DNA from: Gemmobacter caeni
GTDB lineage: Bacteria > Pseudomonadota > Alphaproteobacteria > Rhodobacterales > Rhodobacteraceae
NCBI RefSeq assembly: GCF_003054195.1
Contig: NZ_QBKP01000003.1
Location: 1 to 64,000, forward strand
Direction: 5' to 3'
DNA length: 64,000 bases
Shown here: piece after piece, positions 45,648-55,947 of the stretch
Position numbering within the stretch: the first letter of the stretch is position 1
How the letters are laid out: every line of letters begins with the position of its first letter
The notes under the pieces: generated by a model
The model's input: only the letters and a program-made list of their open reading frames with translations
The model's database searches: none
Told to the model about the DNA's origin: nothing
Made by a program: the position numbers and the translations under genes

Positions 45648-46574
45648 TCAGAGTTTGTCGGTCATTTCCGGTACGGCGGTGAAGAGGTCCGCGACGAGGC
45701 CGTAGTCTGCGACCTGGAAGATCGGGGCTTCTTCATCCTTGTTGATGGCGACGATGACCTTCGAGTCCTTCATGCCGGCGAGGTGCTGGATGGCGCCCGA
45801 GATGCCGACGGCGACATAAAGCGCGGGGGCGACGACCTTGCCGGTCTGACCCACCTGCCAGTCGTTCGGCGCATAGCCCGAATCGACGGCCGCGCGCGAG
45901 GCGCCCACAGCAGCGCCGAGCTTGTCGGCCAGCTTTTCGATCAGCGCGAAATCGGCTTCCGAGCCTACACCGCGGCCGCCCGAGACGACGATCTTCGCCG
46001 AGGTCAGTTCCGGGCGATCCGACGCCGCCACCTTGTCTTCCACCCAGGACGACAGCCCCTCGGCCGTCGCACCCGAGACCTTCTCGACCGACGCCGAACC
46101 GCCGGTGCCCGCCGCCGCGAAAGCCGCCGTACGCACGGTGAAGACCTTCACCTTGTCGCCGGATTTCACGGTCTGGATGGCGTTGCCCGCATAGATCGGA
46201 CGCTCGAACGTGTCGGCGTCGACCACGGCGGTCACATCCGACAGCACCATTACATCGAGCAGCGCCGCGACGCGCGGCAGCACGTTCTTCGCCGCAGCGG
46301 TCGCCGGGGCGCAGATGTGGCTGTAGTTGCCGGCCAGACCCACAACCAGAGCCGCCGTCGCTTCAGCCATGCCATGGCAATAGTCGTGCCCGTCGGCGAA
46401 GAGTACCTTGGTCACGCCGGCAAGGCCCGCAGCCTCGGTCGCTGCCGCATCGCCGCCTTCACCGGCCACGAGAACGTGGATTTCGCCCAGACCGGCTACG
46501 GCCGTCAAGGTTTTCGCAACCGAATCGGTGGCAAGCTGGCCACCATTCACATCGGCCAGAAGGAGAACAGCCAT
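45648..46574 (-). CDS. etfA: Electron transfer flavoprotein alpha subunit
   Basis: A 308-residue ETF alpha subunit. The FAD-binding C-terminal half shows [60 protein letters not shown] and [20 protein letters not shown]. It forms the heterodimer with EtfB that accepts electrons from acyl-CoA dehydrogenases such as Mcd and passes them to ETF-ubiquinone oxidoreductase. Its ATG shares a base with the etfB stop (TGATG). Confidence 0.96.
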   Translation of the reverse strand: MAVLLLADVNGGQLATDSVAKTLTAVAGLGEIHVLVAGEGGDAAATEAAGLAGVTKVLFADGHDYCHGMAEATAALVVGLAGNYSHICAPATAAAKNVLPRVAALLDVMVLSDVTAVVDADTFERPIYAGNAIQTVKSGDKVKVFTVRTAAFAAAGTGGSASVEKVSGATAEGLSSWVEDKVAASDRPELTSAKIVVSGGRGVGSEADFALIEKLADKLGAAVGASRAAVDSGYAPNDWQVGQTGKVVAPALYVAVGISGAIQHLAGMKDSKVIVAINKDEEAPIFQVADYGLVADLFTAVPEMTDKL

Positions 46575-47335
46575 CAGATCACCCCCGCTTCGTCTTTCAG
46601 TTTCGCGATCAGCTCGTCGACCGAACCGACCTTCACGCCTGCCTTCCGCCCGGCGGGTTCGACGGTCTTCACCACGGTCAGGCGCGGTGTGACGTCGACG
46701 CCGAAATCGGCAGCGGTCTTTTCTTCCAGCGGCTTCTTCTTCGCTTTCATGATGTTCGGAAGCGAGGCATAGCGCGGCTCGTTCAGGCGCAGGTCCACGG
46801 TCACAACTGCAGGCAGCTTCACCTTGATGGTCTGAAGCCCGCCGTCGACCTCGCGCGTCACCGTCGCGCTGTCGCCGTCCACCGCCAGTTCACTGGCGAA
46901 GGTCGCCTGCGACCAGCCCAGAAGCGCCGACAGCATCTGGCCGGTGGCGTTCATGTCATTGTCGATCGCCTGCTTGCCGGCCAGAACCAGACCCGGCTCT
47001 TCGGCCTTCACCACGGCTGCGAGGATCTTCGCAACCGCCAGCGGCTCGATGTCGGTATGCACGTCCGAAGCCGCCTCGACCAGGATCGCGCGGTCCGCGC
47101 CCATTGCCAGCGCCGTCCGCAGCGTTTCCTGCGCCTGCTTCACGCCAATGGACACCACGACGATCTCCGACGCGGTCCCCTTTTCCTTCAGACGGATCGC
47201 CTCTTCCACCGCGATCTCGTCAAACGGGTTCATCGACATCTTCACATTCGCCAGATCAACCCCGCTCCCGTCCGCTTTCACGCGAACCTTCACGTTGTAG
47301 TCAATCACGCGTTTGACAGGTACCAAAACCTTCAT
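46574..47335 (-). CDS. etfB: Electron transfer flavoprotein beta subunit
   Basis: A 253-residue ETF beta subunit with AMP-binding features: [62 protein letters not shown] and the recognition-loop region [19 protein letters not shown], which contacts dehydrogenase partners. The ATG at 47335 is chosen over an in-frame TTG three codons upstream. GGGAGA lies upstream. Confidence 0.96.
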   Translation of the reverse strand: MKVLVPVKRVIDYNVKVRVKADGSGVDLANVKMSMNPFDEIAVEEAIRLKEKGTASEIVVVSIGVKQAQETLRTALAMGADRAILVEAASDVHTDIEPLAVAKILAAVVKAEEPGLVLAGKQAIDNDMNATGQMLSALLGWSQATFASELAVDGDSATVTREVDGGLQTIKVKLPAVVTVDLRLNEPRYASLPNIMKAKKKPLEEKTAADFGVDVTPRLTVVKTVEPAGRKAGVKVGSVDELIAKLKDEAGVI

Positions 47336-47489
47336 CAGCGGCAATCTCCCAGATTCCCGACCCCGCGGGGTCTTTCCAAGCTCTCCGCAGCGTTGTTAGC
47401 CCGTGCCGCATCCGGAAAACAATCCAAAAGCGACGCGGTGATGGCGCACGACGCCGCGTCATTGACGTTAGGTCAGGCCCCCCGCGCGC

Positions 47490-48062
47490 TTAACGCGACT
47501 GGCCTGGCACCCAGAGGATGTCGGCCCGGCCATCATCATTCGCGATGCGGGCCGCAACGAAAAACCAGTCGCTGAGGCGATTGAGGTATTTCACGGCTTC
47601 CGGGTTCACATCCTCGACCCCTGCAAGTTCCACCGCCAGCCGTTCAGCCCGGCGCGATACCGTGCGGCAGAGGTGCAGACAGGCGGCAAGCGCGCTGCCC
47701 CCCGGCAGGATGAAGCTGCGCAGCGGCTCCAGCTTCGCGTTCATCGCGTCGATCTCGGTCTCCAGCCGGGCGACCTGGGTGGCGATGATGCGCAGGGGCA
47801 CATAGCCGGCCTCGTGATCCTTCGCCATATCGGGGCGGCACAGATCGGCGCCCAGATCGAACAGATCATTCTGAATGCGCTTCAGCGCCGCGTCCATGTC
47901 GCCGGTCGCGTGCAGCCGGGCCAGTCCGATGGTCGCATTGGTTTCATCCACCGTGCCATAGGCCTGCACGCGGGCATCATGCTTGGCAACCCGCGCACCG
48001 TTTCCAAGCGCGGTCTGTCCCGCGTCGCCGGTCCGGGTGTAGATTTTCGACAGAACGACCAT
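47490..48062 (-). CDS. Cob(I)yrinic acid a,c-diamide adenosyltransferase (PduO type)
   Basis: A 190-residue PduO-type ATP:corrinoid adenosyltransferase. The ATP-binding N-terminal motif is KIYTRTGDAGQTALGNGARV, then AYGTVDETNATIGLARL, and the cobalamin-side helix FILPGGSALAACLHLCRTVSRRAERL. It makes adenosylcobalamin, the cofactor of ethylmalonyl-CoA and methylmalonyl-CoA mutases, so it supports the same pathway as Mcd and Mcl1. Start TGATG-coupled to the small membrane gene upstream. Confidence 0.93.
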   Translation of the reverse strand: MVVLSKIYTRTGDAGQTALGNGARVAKHDARVQAYGTVDETNATIGLARLHATGDMDAALKRIQNDLFDLGADLCRPDMAKDHEAGYVPLRIIATQVARLETEIDAMNAKLEPLRSFILPGGSALAACLHLCRTVSRRAERLAVELAGVEDVNPEAVKYLNRLSDWFFVAARIANDDGRADILWVPGQSR

Positions 48063-48274
48063 CACATGCCTCCACGTTGATGCAGCCATGCGAAAAGAAC
48101 GATCAGCAGCACCGCGATGGCTTGCGCGATGATGCGATAGCGCATCAGGCGGTTGGCATGTTTGCGGTTGAAATCGCCGCCCTTGGCAAAGCCGCCAATA
48201 CCGATCATCAGCACGATCAGCACGACAAAGCTTGCCCCGGCGGCAAGCAGGAAAAGCGGGTCTTTCAGAAGCAT
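48062..48274 (-). CDS. Small twin-transmembrane protein
   Basis: A 70-residue protein with two membrane helices (PLFLLAAGASFVVLIVLMIGIG and IIAQAIAVLLIVLFAWLHQ) joined by a basic loop (KGGDFNRKHANRLMRYR). The loop and topology resemble HIG1-like small proteins, and the form is common next to the adenosyltransferase in Rhodobacteraceae. Function is not known. It shares its stop base with the downstream adenosyltransferase start. Confidence 0.82.
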   Translation of the reverse strand: MLLKDPLFLLAAGASFVVLIVLMIGIGGFAKGGDFNRKHANRLMRYRIIAQAIAVLLIVLFAWLHQRGGM

Positions 48275-48354
48275 GGCATTTCCTTCCTGAGCTTGCCGCA
48301 GATGTAGCGACCCCGGCGCGAAAGGCGAGGGCTTTCTTGTCCCGGGGCCTGATT

Positions 48355-49188
48355 TCAGCCCTTGGCGATCAGCCAGTCCAGTACCCGCGTCGGCAGGATC
48401 CGGCGCGCGGTGCCCATCAGATGCGTGGCTTTGGTGACATAGTAGCGCGGACGCGGGCGCGGGCTTTCCAGCGCGTGAATCAGTTTTGCGGTGACGGCGG
48501 AGCAGGGCAGTTCAAACAGGTCGGGCCTGGTGCGTTCGTTGTAAAGGCGGCCAAGAAGCGTGCGATATTCCTCGGCGCGGGCCGAATTTTCCCAATCGAT
48601 CCACTTCTCGAAATGCGGGATCGAGTTCTGACGGATGCGGGTGGGAATCGGGCCCGGCTCGATCAGGATGACCTCGATGCCGGTGCCCTGCATCTCGATC
48701 CGCAGCACATCGGTCAGCCCTTCCAGCGCGAATTTCGTGGCAACATAGGCGCCGCGCCATTTCATCCCGACCAGTCCGAGGACCGAGGAACAGTTGACGA
48801 TTCGTCCATGTCCCTGCGCCCGCATCAACGGGATCACCCGGCGGTTGAGGTCGTGATACCCGAACAGATTGACCTCGAAAATTTCGCGCAGCGCGGCGCG
48901 GGGCAGGTCTTCGGTCGCACCGGGACAGGCGAAGGCGCCGTTGTTGTAAAGCGCGTCCAGCCGTCCGCCGGTGCGGCTTTTTACCTCGTCCACGGCGGCC
49001 GCGATGCTGGTCTCGTCAGCATAGTCCAGCACGAAGCTTTCCAGTCCCTCGCCGCGCAGACGGGCGCAATCGGCCTCCTGCCTGCAGGTGGCAAAGACGC
49101 GCCAGCCGCGTGCTTTCAAGCCCCGCGCTGCATCAAGCCCGATGCCGGACGAACAGCCTGTGATCAGGACGGTACGGGGGGTGGTCAT
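48355..49188 (-). CDS. Short-chain dehydrogenase/reductase
   Basis: A 277-residue classical SDR. The cofactor motif is VLITGCSSGIGLDAARGL, the NNGAF loop corresponds to NNAG, the catalytic serine is in IVNCSSVLGLVGMKW, and the Tyr-Lys pair in YVATKFALEGLTD. An extended C-terminus with basic residues (PRPRPRYYVTKATHLMGTAR) resembles DhrS/retinol-dehydrogenase-like SDRs that associate with membranes. The substrate is unknown. Confidence 0.85.
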   Translation of the reverse strand: MTTPRTVLITGCSSGIGLDAARGLKARGWRVFATCRQEADCARLRGEGLESFVLDYADETSIAAAVDEVKSRTGGRLDALYNNGAFACPGATEDLPRAALREIFEVNLFGYHDLNRRVIPLMRAQGHGRIVNCSSVLGLVGMKWRGAYVATKFALEGLTDVLRIEMQGTGIEVILIEPGPIPTRIRQNSIPHFEKWIDWENSARAEEYRTLLGRLYNERTRPDLFELPCSAVTAKLIHALESPRPRPRYYVTKATHLMGTARRILPTRVLDWLIAKG

Positions 49189-49251
49189 GCGCTGCTCCGG
49201 GGTTTTTCCCCGGATTAGGCGCTGACCGGGCGCATTGCAATGCGCTTGGAG

Positions 49252-49734
49252 TCAGGGGGCGGTAGCGGACAGCAGATCGCCCGAGACGAAGCCGGAAATC
49301 CCGTCCCCCTCGATCACGATATGAACCCAGCCATTATCCTCGACCCACATGACGCGGATCGCCTCGCCACGGGTCAGACGTTCGACCACGGGAAACTCCG
49401 TGGATGGCCCTTCGCGCACATTCACCGCGCGGGCGCTGACATAGCGAATCTCTGCCTCGGGCTCGGTCGCTTCCGGTTCGGGCAGTTCGGCCACGGGTTT
49501 GATCAGAGGCAGCACGACAGGAAGATGGGCGGCGGCGGGTTGTGCCGCGGCCTCGGGGGTATAGGCGGCTTCAATCACCGCAGCCGGTTGTGCCGGGCTT
49601 GTGATCCGTGCGGCGGGCGCTTTGGCAGGGCTGTCCTGTGCGACAAGACCAGGGCGCAATTGGCCGTGATCCTCTCCTCCGATAAGGAGAATGGCGAACA
49701 TTCCCGCGCAAAGAAAAGCCAGCAGCCGCAGCAT
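49252..49734 (-). CDS. Exported SH3b-domain protein
   Basis: A 160-residue protein with an N-terminal membrane/signal segment (MLRLLAFLCAGMFAILLIGG), a proline/alanine/glutamate-rich linker (about residues 30-100) and a C-terminal bacterial SH3 domain (YVSARAVNVREGPSTEFPVV, GEAIRVMWVEDNGWVHI). SH3b domains of this kind usually bind cell-wall peptides in the periplasm. The start is preceded by GGGATTTGTG. It is divergent from parC. Confidence 0.83.
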   Translation of the reverse strand: MLRLLAFLCAGMFAILLIGGEDHGQLRPGLVAQDSPAKAPAARITSPAQPAAVIEAAYTPEAAAQPAAAHLPVVLPLIKPVAELPEPEATEPEAEIRYVSARAVNVREGPSTEFPVVERLTRGEAIRVMWVEDNGWVHIVIEGDGISGFVSGDLLSATAP

Positions 49735-49873
49735 CACAAATCCCAACCTGAATCACTCGGACCTGCCCGCATTATCACAGAAGTTTACGGTTTCGTGTGG
49801 AAAAAAGCGGCGGTTTTCCCCCTGACGGCAAATCCGGCTGGACCGGCGCGCGGGCCGCGATTACACCACATCC

Positions 49874-52177
49874 ATGAGCAAGGAACCCGAGACCCCCAAG
49901 ATCGAGCCCGTCACCGTGTCGGAGCCGCTGCGTCGCGCCATCGGCGAGCGCTATCTGACCTATGCGTTGTCGACCATCATGCACCGGGCGCTGCCCGATG
50001 CGCGCGACGGGCTGAAGCCGGTGCATCGGCGGATTCTCTGGGCGATGCGGCGGCTGCGGCTCAGCCCGACGGGCGGGTTTCTGAAATCCGCCAAGATCGC
50101 GGGCGACACGATGGGGGACTTTCACCCCCATGGCGATGCGGCGATCTATGACGCGATGGTGCGGCTCGCGCAGGATTTCAACATGCGCTATCCGCTCGTC
50201 GACGGGCAGGGCAACTTTGGCAATATCGACGGCGACAATGCCGCCGCCAGCCGTTACACGGAGGCGCGGATCACCGCGCTGACCGAGGCGCTGATGGAAG
50301 GGATCGACGAAACCGCCGTTGATTTCCGCCCGAACTATGATGGCCGTCTGGAAGAGCCTGCGGTGCTGCCTTCGGCCTTCCCGAATCTTCTGGCCAACGG
50401 CGCCAGCGGCATTGCGGTCGGTATGGCGACCAATATCCCTCCGCATAACCTGCACGAGCTGATCGATGCCTGTCAGGCGATGATTGCCGACCCCGATGTG
50501 TCGGACGAGGAACTGGTGAAGCTGGTGCCTGGCCCCGATTTCCCGACCGGCGGTGTGATCGTGGAACCGCGCGACAGCATCCTTGACGCCTATCGCACGG
50601 GGCGCGGGGCTTTCCGCCTGCGCGCCCGCTGGGCGGTGGAGGATCTGGGGCGCGGCCAGTGGCAGATCGTCGTGACCGAGATCCCCTATCAGGTGCAGAA
50701 ATCCAAGCTGATCGAGCGTCTGGCCGAGGTCATCACCACAAAGAAGGTGCCCGCTCTGGCCGATGTGCGTGACGAAAGCGCCGAGGATGTGCGCATCGTG
50801 CTGGAACCGCGCGTTCGCACCATTGATCCTGACATGCTGATGGGGATGCTGTTCAAGAACAGCGATCTTGAGGTCCGCTTCAGCCTGAACATGAACGTGC
50901 TGATCGACGGGCGTGTGCCGAAAGTGTGCAGCCTGAAGGATGTGCTGCGCGCTTTCCTCGATCACCGGCGCGAGGTTCTGACCCGCCGCACCCAGCACCG
51001 GATCGAGAAGATCGACCACCGGCTTGAAATCCTTGAAGGGTTCATCATCACCTTCCTGAACCTCGACCGGGTGATTGACATCATCCGCTATGACGAGGAC
51101 CCGAAGGCGGCGCTGATGGCCGAAAGCTGGGGCAAGAAGCACCGGCGGGCGACCTCTGAGGCCGATTATGTGCCGCCGAAACCCGGCAAGGGTGAACTGA
51201 CCGAAGTGCAGGCCGAAGCCATTCTCAACATGCGGCTGCGCAGTCTGCGCCGGCTGGAAGAGATGGAACTTGTTGCCGAACGGGATGAACTGCGCGCCGA
51301 ACGCGAGGATCTGATGGCCCTTCTGGGTGATCCGGGCCTGCAATGGCAGCGTATCGGCCGTGATCTGGCCGGGGTGCAGGTGCAATTCGGCAAGAATACC
51401 GAGGCAGGCCGCCGTCGCAGCACCTTCGCCGATCTGGCCGAGGTCGAGGAAGTGCCGCTGGAGGCCATGATCGAGCGCGAGCCGATCACGGTGATCTGCT
51501 CCAGGATGGGCTGGATCCGGGCCATGAAAGGCCACCAGCCGCTCGACATCGACGCCAAGTTCAAGGATGGCGACGAGGGCCGCTTCATCTTCCATGCCGA
51601 GACGACGGACCGGATTCTGGTCGTTGGTGCCAATGGCCGCTTCTACACGCTGCTGGGGGCCAATCTGCCGGGCGGACGTGGTATGGGCGAACCCGTGCGC
51701 CTGATGATCGATCTGCCGAACGACGCCGATATCACCGATCTCATGGTGTGGCGCGGGGGAGAAAAGCTTCTGGTGGCCTCGACCGCCGGAGACGGGTTCA
51801 TCGTGCCTTCGGACGAGGTGGTGGCCCAGACGCGCGCGGGCAAGCAGGTTCTGACCGTAAAGGATGGCATCCGCACCGCGCTTTGCCGCCGCATCCGGGG
51901 CGATCATGTCGCTGTGGTGGGCGAAAATCGCAAATTGCTGGTTTTCCCACTGTCCGAACTGCCGGAAATGGCGAAGGGCAAGGGCGTCAGGTTGCAAAAG
52001 TACAAGGATGGCGGGCTGAGCGATGCCATCACCTTCTCGCTTGCGGACGGCCTGAGCTGGAAAGACCCGGCAGGTCGCACGAGGACGGAAACCGATCTGA
52101 CCCAGTGGAAGGGTGGCCGAGCCGCTGCGGGCGCCATGGCGCCCCGTGGCTTCCCCCGCGACAACCGTTTTACCTGA
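49874..52177 (+). CDS. parC: DNA topoisomerase IV subunit A
   Basis: A 767-residue ParC: winged-helix/tower breakage-reunion domain with the DNA-cleaving tyrosine in [19 protein letters not shown], and a short C-terminal beta-pinwheel (about residues 500-740: [42 protein letters not shown]). The length fits ParC rather than GyrA, and the GyrA box is absent. In the quinolone-contact helix ([13 protein letters not shown]) the residue matching E. coli Ser80 is alanine and Glu84 is aspartate. It decatenates sister chromosomes. Confidence 0.94.
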   Translation: MSKEPETPKIEPVTVSEPLRRAIGERYLTYALSTIMHRALPDARDGLKPVHRRILWAMRRLRLSPTGGFLKSAKIAGDTMGDFHPHGDAAIYDAMVRLAQDFNMRYPLVDGQGNFGNIDGDNAAASRYTEARITALTEALMEGIDETAVDFRPNYDGRLEEPAVLPSAFPNLLANGASGIAVGMATNIPPHNLHELIDACQAMIADPDVSDEELVKLVPGPDFPTGGVIVEPRDSILDAYRTGRGAFRLRARWAVEDLGRGQWQIVVTEIPYQVQKSKLIERLAEVITTKKVPALADVRDESAEDVRIVLEPRVRTIDPDMLMGMLFKNSDLEVRFSLNMNVLIDGRVPKVCSLKDVLRAFLDHRREVLTRRTQHRIEKIDHRLEILEGFIITFLNLDRVIDIIRYDEDPKAALMAESWGKKHRRATSEADYVPPKPGKGELTEVQAEAILNMRLRSLRRLEEMELVAERDELRAEREDLMALLGDPGLQWQRIGRDLAGVQVQFGKNTEAGRRRSTFADLAEVEEVPLEAMIEREPITVICSRMGWIRAMKGHQPLDIDAKFKDGDEGRFIFHAETTDRILVVGANGRFYTLLGANLPGGRGMGEPVRLMIDLPNDADITDLMVWRGGEKLLVASTAGDGFIVPSDEVVAQTRAGKQVLTVKDGIRTALCRRIRGDHVAVVGENRKLLVFPLSELPEMAKGKGVRLQKYKDGGLSDAITFSLADGLSWKDPAGRTRTETDLTQWKGGRAAAGAMAPRGFPRDNRFT

Positions 52178-52257
52178 TCAGGGGAAATCGGGGTAAAACC
52201 AGTTGACGCATCACCCTCGGGGCGCGACCATTCGCACCGATATTTCAGGAGGGCGTG

Positions 52258-53172
52258 ATGGCGCGACTGGTTTTTACTCCGAATCGGGCGGTTCCCTATT
52301 TCGATATGTTCGAAATCCGCTCGTCATTTTCTGAGCGGGTCTTTGGCTATGATTTCGTGAATGCCCAGAGCACGGCGCTGACCGTCTACGATTCCGGCTC
52401 GGATTCGCTGACCTTTTCGGGGCGGGGGCTGGCTTATCAGTTTTCCGGCGCCAATCTGGTCGCCGTTACCGGCGGGCGGCTGCAAGGGATTACATGGAAG
52501 GTCGATGGCGATACCGTGCTGAAGCTGAGCGGCCTCAGCATCCCGGCGGCGCAGTTTGCAGATCATCTGATCCGCGACGATTCGGCAGCAGCGGTGAACA
52601 AGCTTCTTGCCGGGAATGACACGATCATCGCCGGGGCAGGCAGTGACGCCCTTCTTGCTGGCGGGGGGCGCGACCGGGTTGAGGCGCGGGGCGGCGATGA
52701 TCGCGTTTATGGCGGCGCAGGCAGCGACACGTTGCTGGGGCAGGCGGGCAGCGACAATCTGGTCGGGGAGGCCGGGAATGATCGTCTGTCAGGCGGCATC
52801 GGCAATGATGCCCTGTCCGGCGGTGCGGGGCATGATACGCTGATTGGCGGTGCGGGATCGGATCAGTTCGTCTTCGATACCCGTCCGGGGGACGCGCATT
52901 TTGACACGATCCAGGATTTCCAGTCTTCGCGCGACATGATCCTGCTCGACAATGATGTCTTCAGGGCATTCAGCATGATCGGCGGCAGCCTGCCGGAGGA
53001 TATGCTGACCTTCGGTCTGCGCGCCCGCGATGCCGATGATCACCTGATCTATCACCGGGCGAGCGGCAGGCTCTGGTATGATGCGGACGGGGTGGGCGGC
53101 CGGGCCAAGGTGCTGGTGGCCGAAGTGACGGATGGCACCCGGCTCAATGCCGATCACTTCCAGATCATCTGA
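52258..53172 (+). CDS. RTX-type calcium-binding repeat protein
   Basis: A 304-residue protein with an unfamiliar N-terminal domain of about 115 residues (beta-rich, with SGSDSLTFSGRG) followed by about eight glycine/aspartate nonapeptide repeats (GGAGSDTLLGQ, EAGNDRLSGG, GGAGHDTLIGG) and the closing segment SDQFVFDTRPGDAHFDTIQDF. It has no signal peptide, so type I secretion with a C-terminal signal is expected; no transporter genes are nearby. The ATG at 52258 follows AGGAGGGCGTG. It may be a surface or adhesion protein. Confidence 0.83.
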   Translation: MARLVFTPNRAVPYFDMFEIRSSFSERVFGYDFVNAQSTALTVYDSGSDSLTFSGRGLAYQFSGANLVAVTGGRLQGITWKVDGDTVLKLSGLSIPAAQFADHLIRDDSAAAVNKLLAGNDTIIAGAGSDALLAGGGRDRVEARGGDDRVYGGAGSDTLLGQAGSDNLVGEAGNDRLSGGIGNDALSGGAGHDTLIGGAGSDQFVFDTRPGDAHFDTIQDFQSSRDMILLDNDVFRAFSMIGGSLPEDMLTFGLRARDADDHLIYHRASGRLWYDADGVGGRAKVLVAEVTDGTRLNADHFQII

Positions 53173-53183
53173 CTGCAAATGAA

Positions 53184-53205
53184 AAGGGCGCCCGTGGGCG
53201 CCCTT
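53184..53205 (-). terminator. Intrinsic terminator between the RTX gene and pheS
   Basis: AAGGGCGCCC (53184-53193) and GGGCGCCCTT (53196-53205) form a ten-pair inverted repeat with a two-base centre (effective loop four). The minus strand continues TTTTCATTTG, fitting a pheS terminator; it also follows the RTX stop by 12 bp. Confidence 0.85.
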
Positions 53206-53208
53206 GGC

Positions 53209-54288
53209 TCAGCGGCTGAGGCCACCGGGCAGGTCCGGCAGATCCAGCGCGGCAAAGCCGTAATGGCGCAGCCAGCGCAGATCGGCCTCGAAGAAGGCGC
53301 GCAGGTCGGGGATGCCGTATTTCAGCATCGCGATGCGGTCGATCCCCATGCCGAAGGCGAAGCCCTGCCATTCGTCCGGGTTCACCCCGGCGGCGGCCAG
53401 CACCTTGGGATGCACCATGCCAGAGCCCAGAATCTCCATCCACTTGTCGCCTTCGCCGATCTTCAGCTGACCGCCGACATTGGAATAGCGGATGTCCACC
53501 TCGGCGGAAGGTTCGGTGAAGGGGAAGTGGCTGGCGCGGAAGCGCAGCTCGACCTTGTCGACCTCGAAGAAGGCGCGGCAGAATTCCTCCAGCACCCATT
53601 TGAGGTTCGCCATCGAAATGTCGCGGTCGATCGCCAGCCCCTCGACCTGATGGAACATCGGGGTGTGGGTCTGGTCCATGTCCATGCGGTAGACGCGGCC
53701 CGGCGCGATGACGCGGATCGGGGCGCCCTGATCCATCATGGCGCGGATCTGTACCGGCGAAGTATGGGTGCGCAGCACATGCGGCGGGCGGTTGTCGCCC
53801 TCGGCGCGGTGCATGAAGAAGGTATCATGCTCCTGCCGGGCAGGGTGCTCCGGCGGAATGTTCAGCGCGTCGAAGTTGTACCAGTCGCTTTCGACCTGCG
53901 GGCCTTCGGCGACCGAGAATCCCATGTCGGCGAAGATTGCAGTCAGTTCGTCCATCACCTGGCTGACCGGGTGGATGGTGCCGGTACGGCGCGGCCGGCC
54001 GGGCAGGGTGACGTCCAGCCACTCGGCTTTCAGCCGTTCATCCAGCGCCGCATCGGACAGCGCCGACTTGCGGGCGCGCAGCGCGGCGTCGATTTCGGTC
54101 TTCAGCACGTTCAGTGCGGCGCCGGAGCTTTTGCGCTCTTCCGGGTCCATTTTGCCCAGCGTCGCCATCAGCGCCGAAATCTCGCCCTTCTTGCCAAGGG
54201 CAGCCAGTCGCACCTCTTCCAGCGCGGTCTCGTCGGCGGCACCGGCGACAGCCTCGATATACTTGCCACGAAGTTCGCTCAGGTCCAT
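53209..54288 (-). CDS. pheS: Phenylalanine--tRNA ligase alpha subunit
   Basis: A 359-residue class II synthetase alpha subunit. The N-terminal coiled coil is followed by the catalytic core, with motif 2 in [19 protein letters not shown] and motif 3 ending [22 protein letters not shown]. Conserved [19 protein letters not shown] begins the core. pheT is not adjacent; the neighbouring upstream gene is a sodium symporter, so alpha and beta subunits are encoded apart. The start at 54288 suits the family N-terminus. Confidence 0.95.
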   Translation of the reverse strand: MDLSELRGKYIEAVAGAADETALEEVRLAALGKKGEISALMATLGKMDPEERKSSGAALNVLKTEIDAALRARKSALSDAALDERLKAEWLDVTLPGRPRRTGTIHPVSQVMDELTAIFADMGFSVAEGPQVESDWYNFDALNIPPEHPARQEHDTFFMHRAEGDNRPPHVLRTHTSPVQIRAMMDQGAPIRVIAPGRVYRMDMDQTHTPMFHQVEGLAIDRDISMANLKWVLEEFCRAFFEVDKVELRFRASHFPFTEPSAEVDIRYSNVGGQLKIGEGDKWMEILGSGMVHPKVLAAAGVNPDEWQGFAFGMGIDRIAMLKYGIPDLRAFFEADLRWLRHYGFAALDLPDLPGGLSR

Positions 54289-54378
54289 GTCCGCCTCCGC
54301 TTCTTGCGGCATCGTGCTAGCGGGGCAGGGGCGGATTTGCAAGGGCGAGGCGCCGTGCCCCGCCCCTGCAATGTGGTG

Positions 54379-55794
54379 TCACTTCCAGATTTCCGGCTCG
54401 ACCCCGCGTGCGAGGCCCGGATGTTCGGCAATATGGAAACGCGGCTCCTGCCCCGCCTTGCGCTGCGCAAGGTAGTCGCGGGTCAGCGCGGCGACCACGC
54501 CCGACAGGGCGACAATGGCGATCAGGTTGATCGTCGCCATCAGCCCCATTGAGGCATCGGCGAAGTCGAACACCGTGGCAACCGCCTGAAGCGCCCCCCA
54601 GATCACCATGATCAGCACCAGACCGCGCAGGCCGGTCAGGGCCCCCTTGTGGCCCAGGCCCAGAAACTCCATCGCACTTTCGCAATAGGCGTAATTGCCG
54701 ATGATCGAGGTGAAGGCGAAGAAAAAGATCGCCACTGCCACGAAGATCGCGCCGAAACTGCCGAAGTGATGGGTCAGCGCGGCCTGGGTCAGCGCTGTGC
54801 CTGTTACACCGTTCGTCGGATCCAGCACGCCCGACAGCAGGATCATCACGGCGGTTGCGGTGCACACCAGCAGCGTGTCGATGAACACGCCCAGCGACTG
54901 CACGAAGCCTTGGCTGGAGGGGTGGTGCGGCGCCGGGCTGGCGGTGGCCGCGATGTTCGGGGCAGACCCCATGCCAGCTTCGTTCGAGAACAGGCCGCGC
55001 TTGATACCGTTCAGCGCCGCAGCCGCAATTCCGCCTGCGAAGCCACCCGCCGCCGCGCCAAATCCGAAGGCACTGGCGAAGATCTGGCCCAGCACGCCGG
55101 GAACAGCGCCGATGTTCATGACCAGAACCACGATGGCCAGCAGCAGATAGACCCCGGCCATGAACGGCACCACAATCTCGGCCACACGGGCGATCTGGCG
55201 CACACCACCAAAGATCACGACGCCGGTCAGCACCGCGACAAGCAGGCCGGTGGCAAGCTTCGGCAGGCCAAATGCGCCTGCGAAGGCGTCGGCGATGGAA
55301 TTGGCCTGAACGGCATTGAACACCAGCCCGAACGAGATGATCAGACAGACCGAGAAGATGGCACCCAGCCACGGCAGCCCAAGCCCGCGCGAAATGTAGA
55401 AGGCAGGGCCGCCGCGATAAATGCCGCCCTCGGCGCCATGGGTCTTGTAAAGCTGGGCCAGCGTGCTTTCGGCGTAAGCGGTCGCCATACCGACCAGCGC
55501 CACCATCCACATCCAGAAGATCGCGCCGGGGCCGCCCAGATACAGTGCAACCGCCACACCCGCGATATTGCCGGTGCCCACGCGCGAGGCGAGGCTCACG
55601 GTCAGCGCCTGAAAGGGCGAAATCCCGTCTCTGTCGGTCGCGCCCGAGCCCATCACGCAGCGGAACATCTCGGCGAAATGGCGAAACTGAAGAAAGCCGA
55701 GTCGCACAGTGAAGAAGGCACCAACAGCCAGAAGGCCATAAATCAGGACATAGCCCCAGAATATTGTGTTCAGAAACCCGATGATTGCTGTCAT
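54379..55794 (-). CDS. Alanine/glycine:sodium symporter (AGCS family)
   Basis: A 471-residue symporter with about eleven helices. The family signature is PFQALTVSLASRVGTGNIAGVAVAL-like (written in parts: FQALTVSLASRVGTGNIAG), with GIYRGGPAFYISRGLG, GIKRGLFSNEAGMGSAPNIAA and the later FFFAFTSIIGNYAYCE. It imports alanine or glycine with sodium. AAAGGACAG precedes the ATG at 55794. The 5' leader carries two adjacent hairpins. It lies between rplT and pheS, each set off by its own terminator or leader. Confidence 0.92.
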   Translation of the reverse strand: MTAIIGFLNTIFWGYVLIYGLLAVGAFFTVRLGFLQFRHFAEMFRCVMGSGATDRDGISPFQALTVSLASRVGTGNIAGVAVALYLGGPGAIFWMWMVALVGMATAYAESTLAQLYKTHGAEGGIYRGGPAFYISRGLGLPWLGAIFSVCLIISFGLVFNAVQANSIADAFAGAFGLPKLATGLLVAVLTGVVIFGGVRQIARVAEIVVPFMAGVYLLLAIVVLVMNIGAVPGVLGQIFASAFGFGAAAGGFAGGIAAAALNGIKRGLFSNEAGMGSAPNIAATASPAPHHPSSQGFVQSLGVFIDTLLVCTATAVMILLSGVLDPTNGVTGTALTQAALTHHFGSFGAIFVAVAIFFFAFTSIIGNYAYCESAMEFLGLGHKGALTGLRGLVLIMVIWGALQAVATVFDFADASMGLMATINLIAIVALSGVVAALTRDYLAQRKAGQEPRFHIAEHPGLARGVEPEIWK

Positions 55795-55844
55795 GCGAAC
55801 TGTCCTTTCGCTTTTGTCGCCACGGGGCCAGCGCGGCGGAACCA

Positions 55845-55892
55845 TGCTCCCTGTTACCGGGATGCACCCTTTGGCAGAGGCTGGCAAAGGGT
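55845..55892 (-). promoter_or_regulatory. Two adjacent hairpins in the AGCS symporter leader
   Basis: Plus-strand coordinates: TGCTCCC (55845-55851) with GGGA-T-GCA (55859-55866), and ACCCTTTG (55866-55873) with CAAAGGGT (55885-55892), eight perfect pairs. They stand back to back 50-100 bp before the start codon. The arrangement suggests a structured mRNA leader; I do not recognise a known glycine riboswitch core in it. Confidence 0.35.
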
Positions 55893-55947
55893 TTTCGCCA
55901 TCTGGCCGAGAGGTGATGGAGTGTTTTTGGCCTTCGGACATGAAAAA

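Noticed and set aside
49775-51997. Long minus-strand frame opposite parC
   Set aside because: Low-complexity His/Gln/Arg translation without motifs; parC is intact on the plus strand.
55795-55945. Glycine riboswitch before the AGCS symporter
   Set aside because: The leader is structured, but the expected tandem aptamer core sequences are not present.
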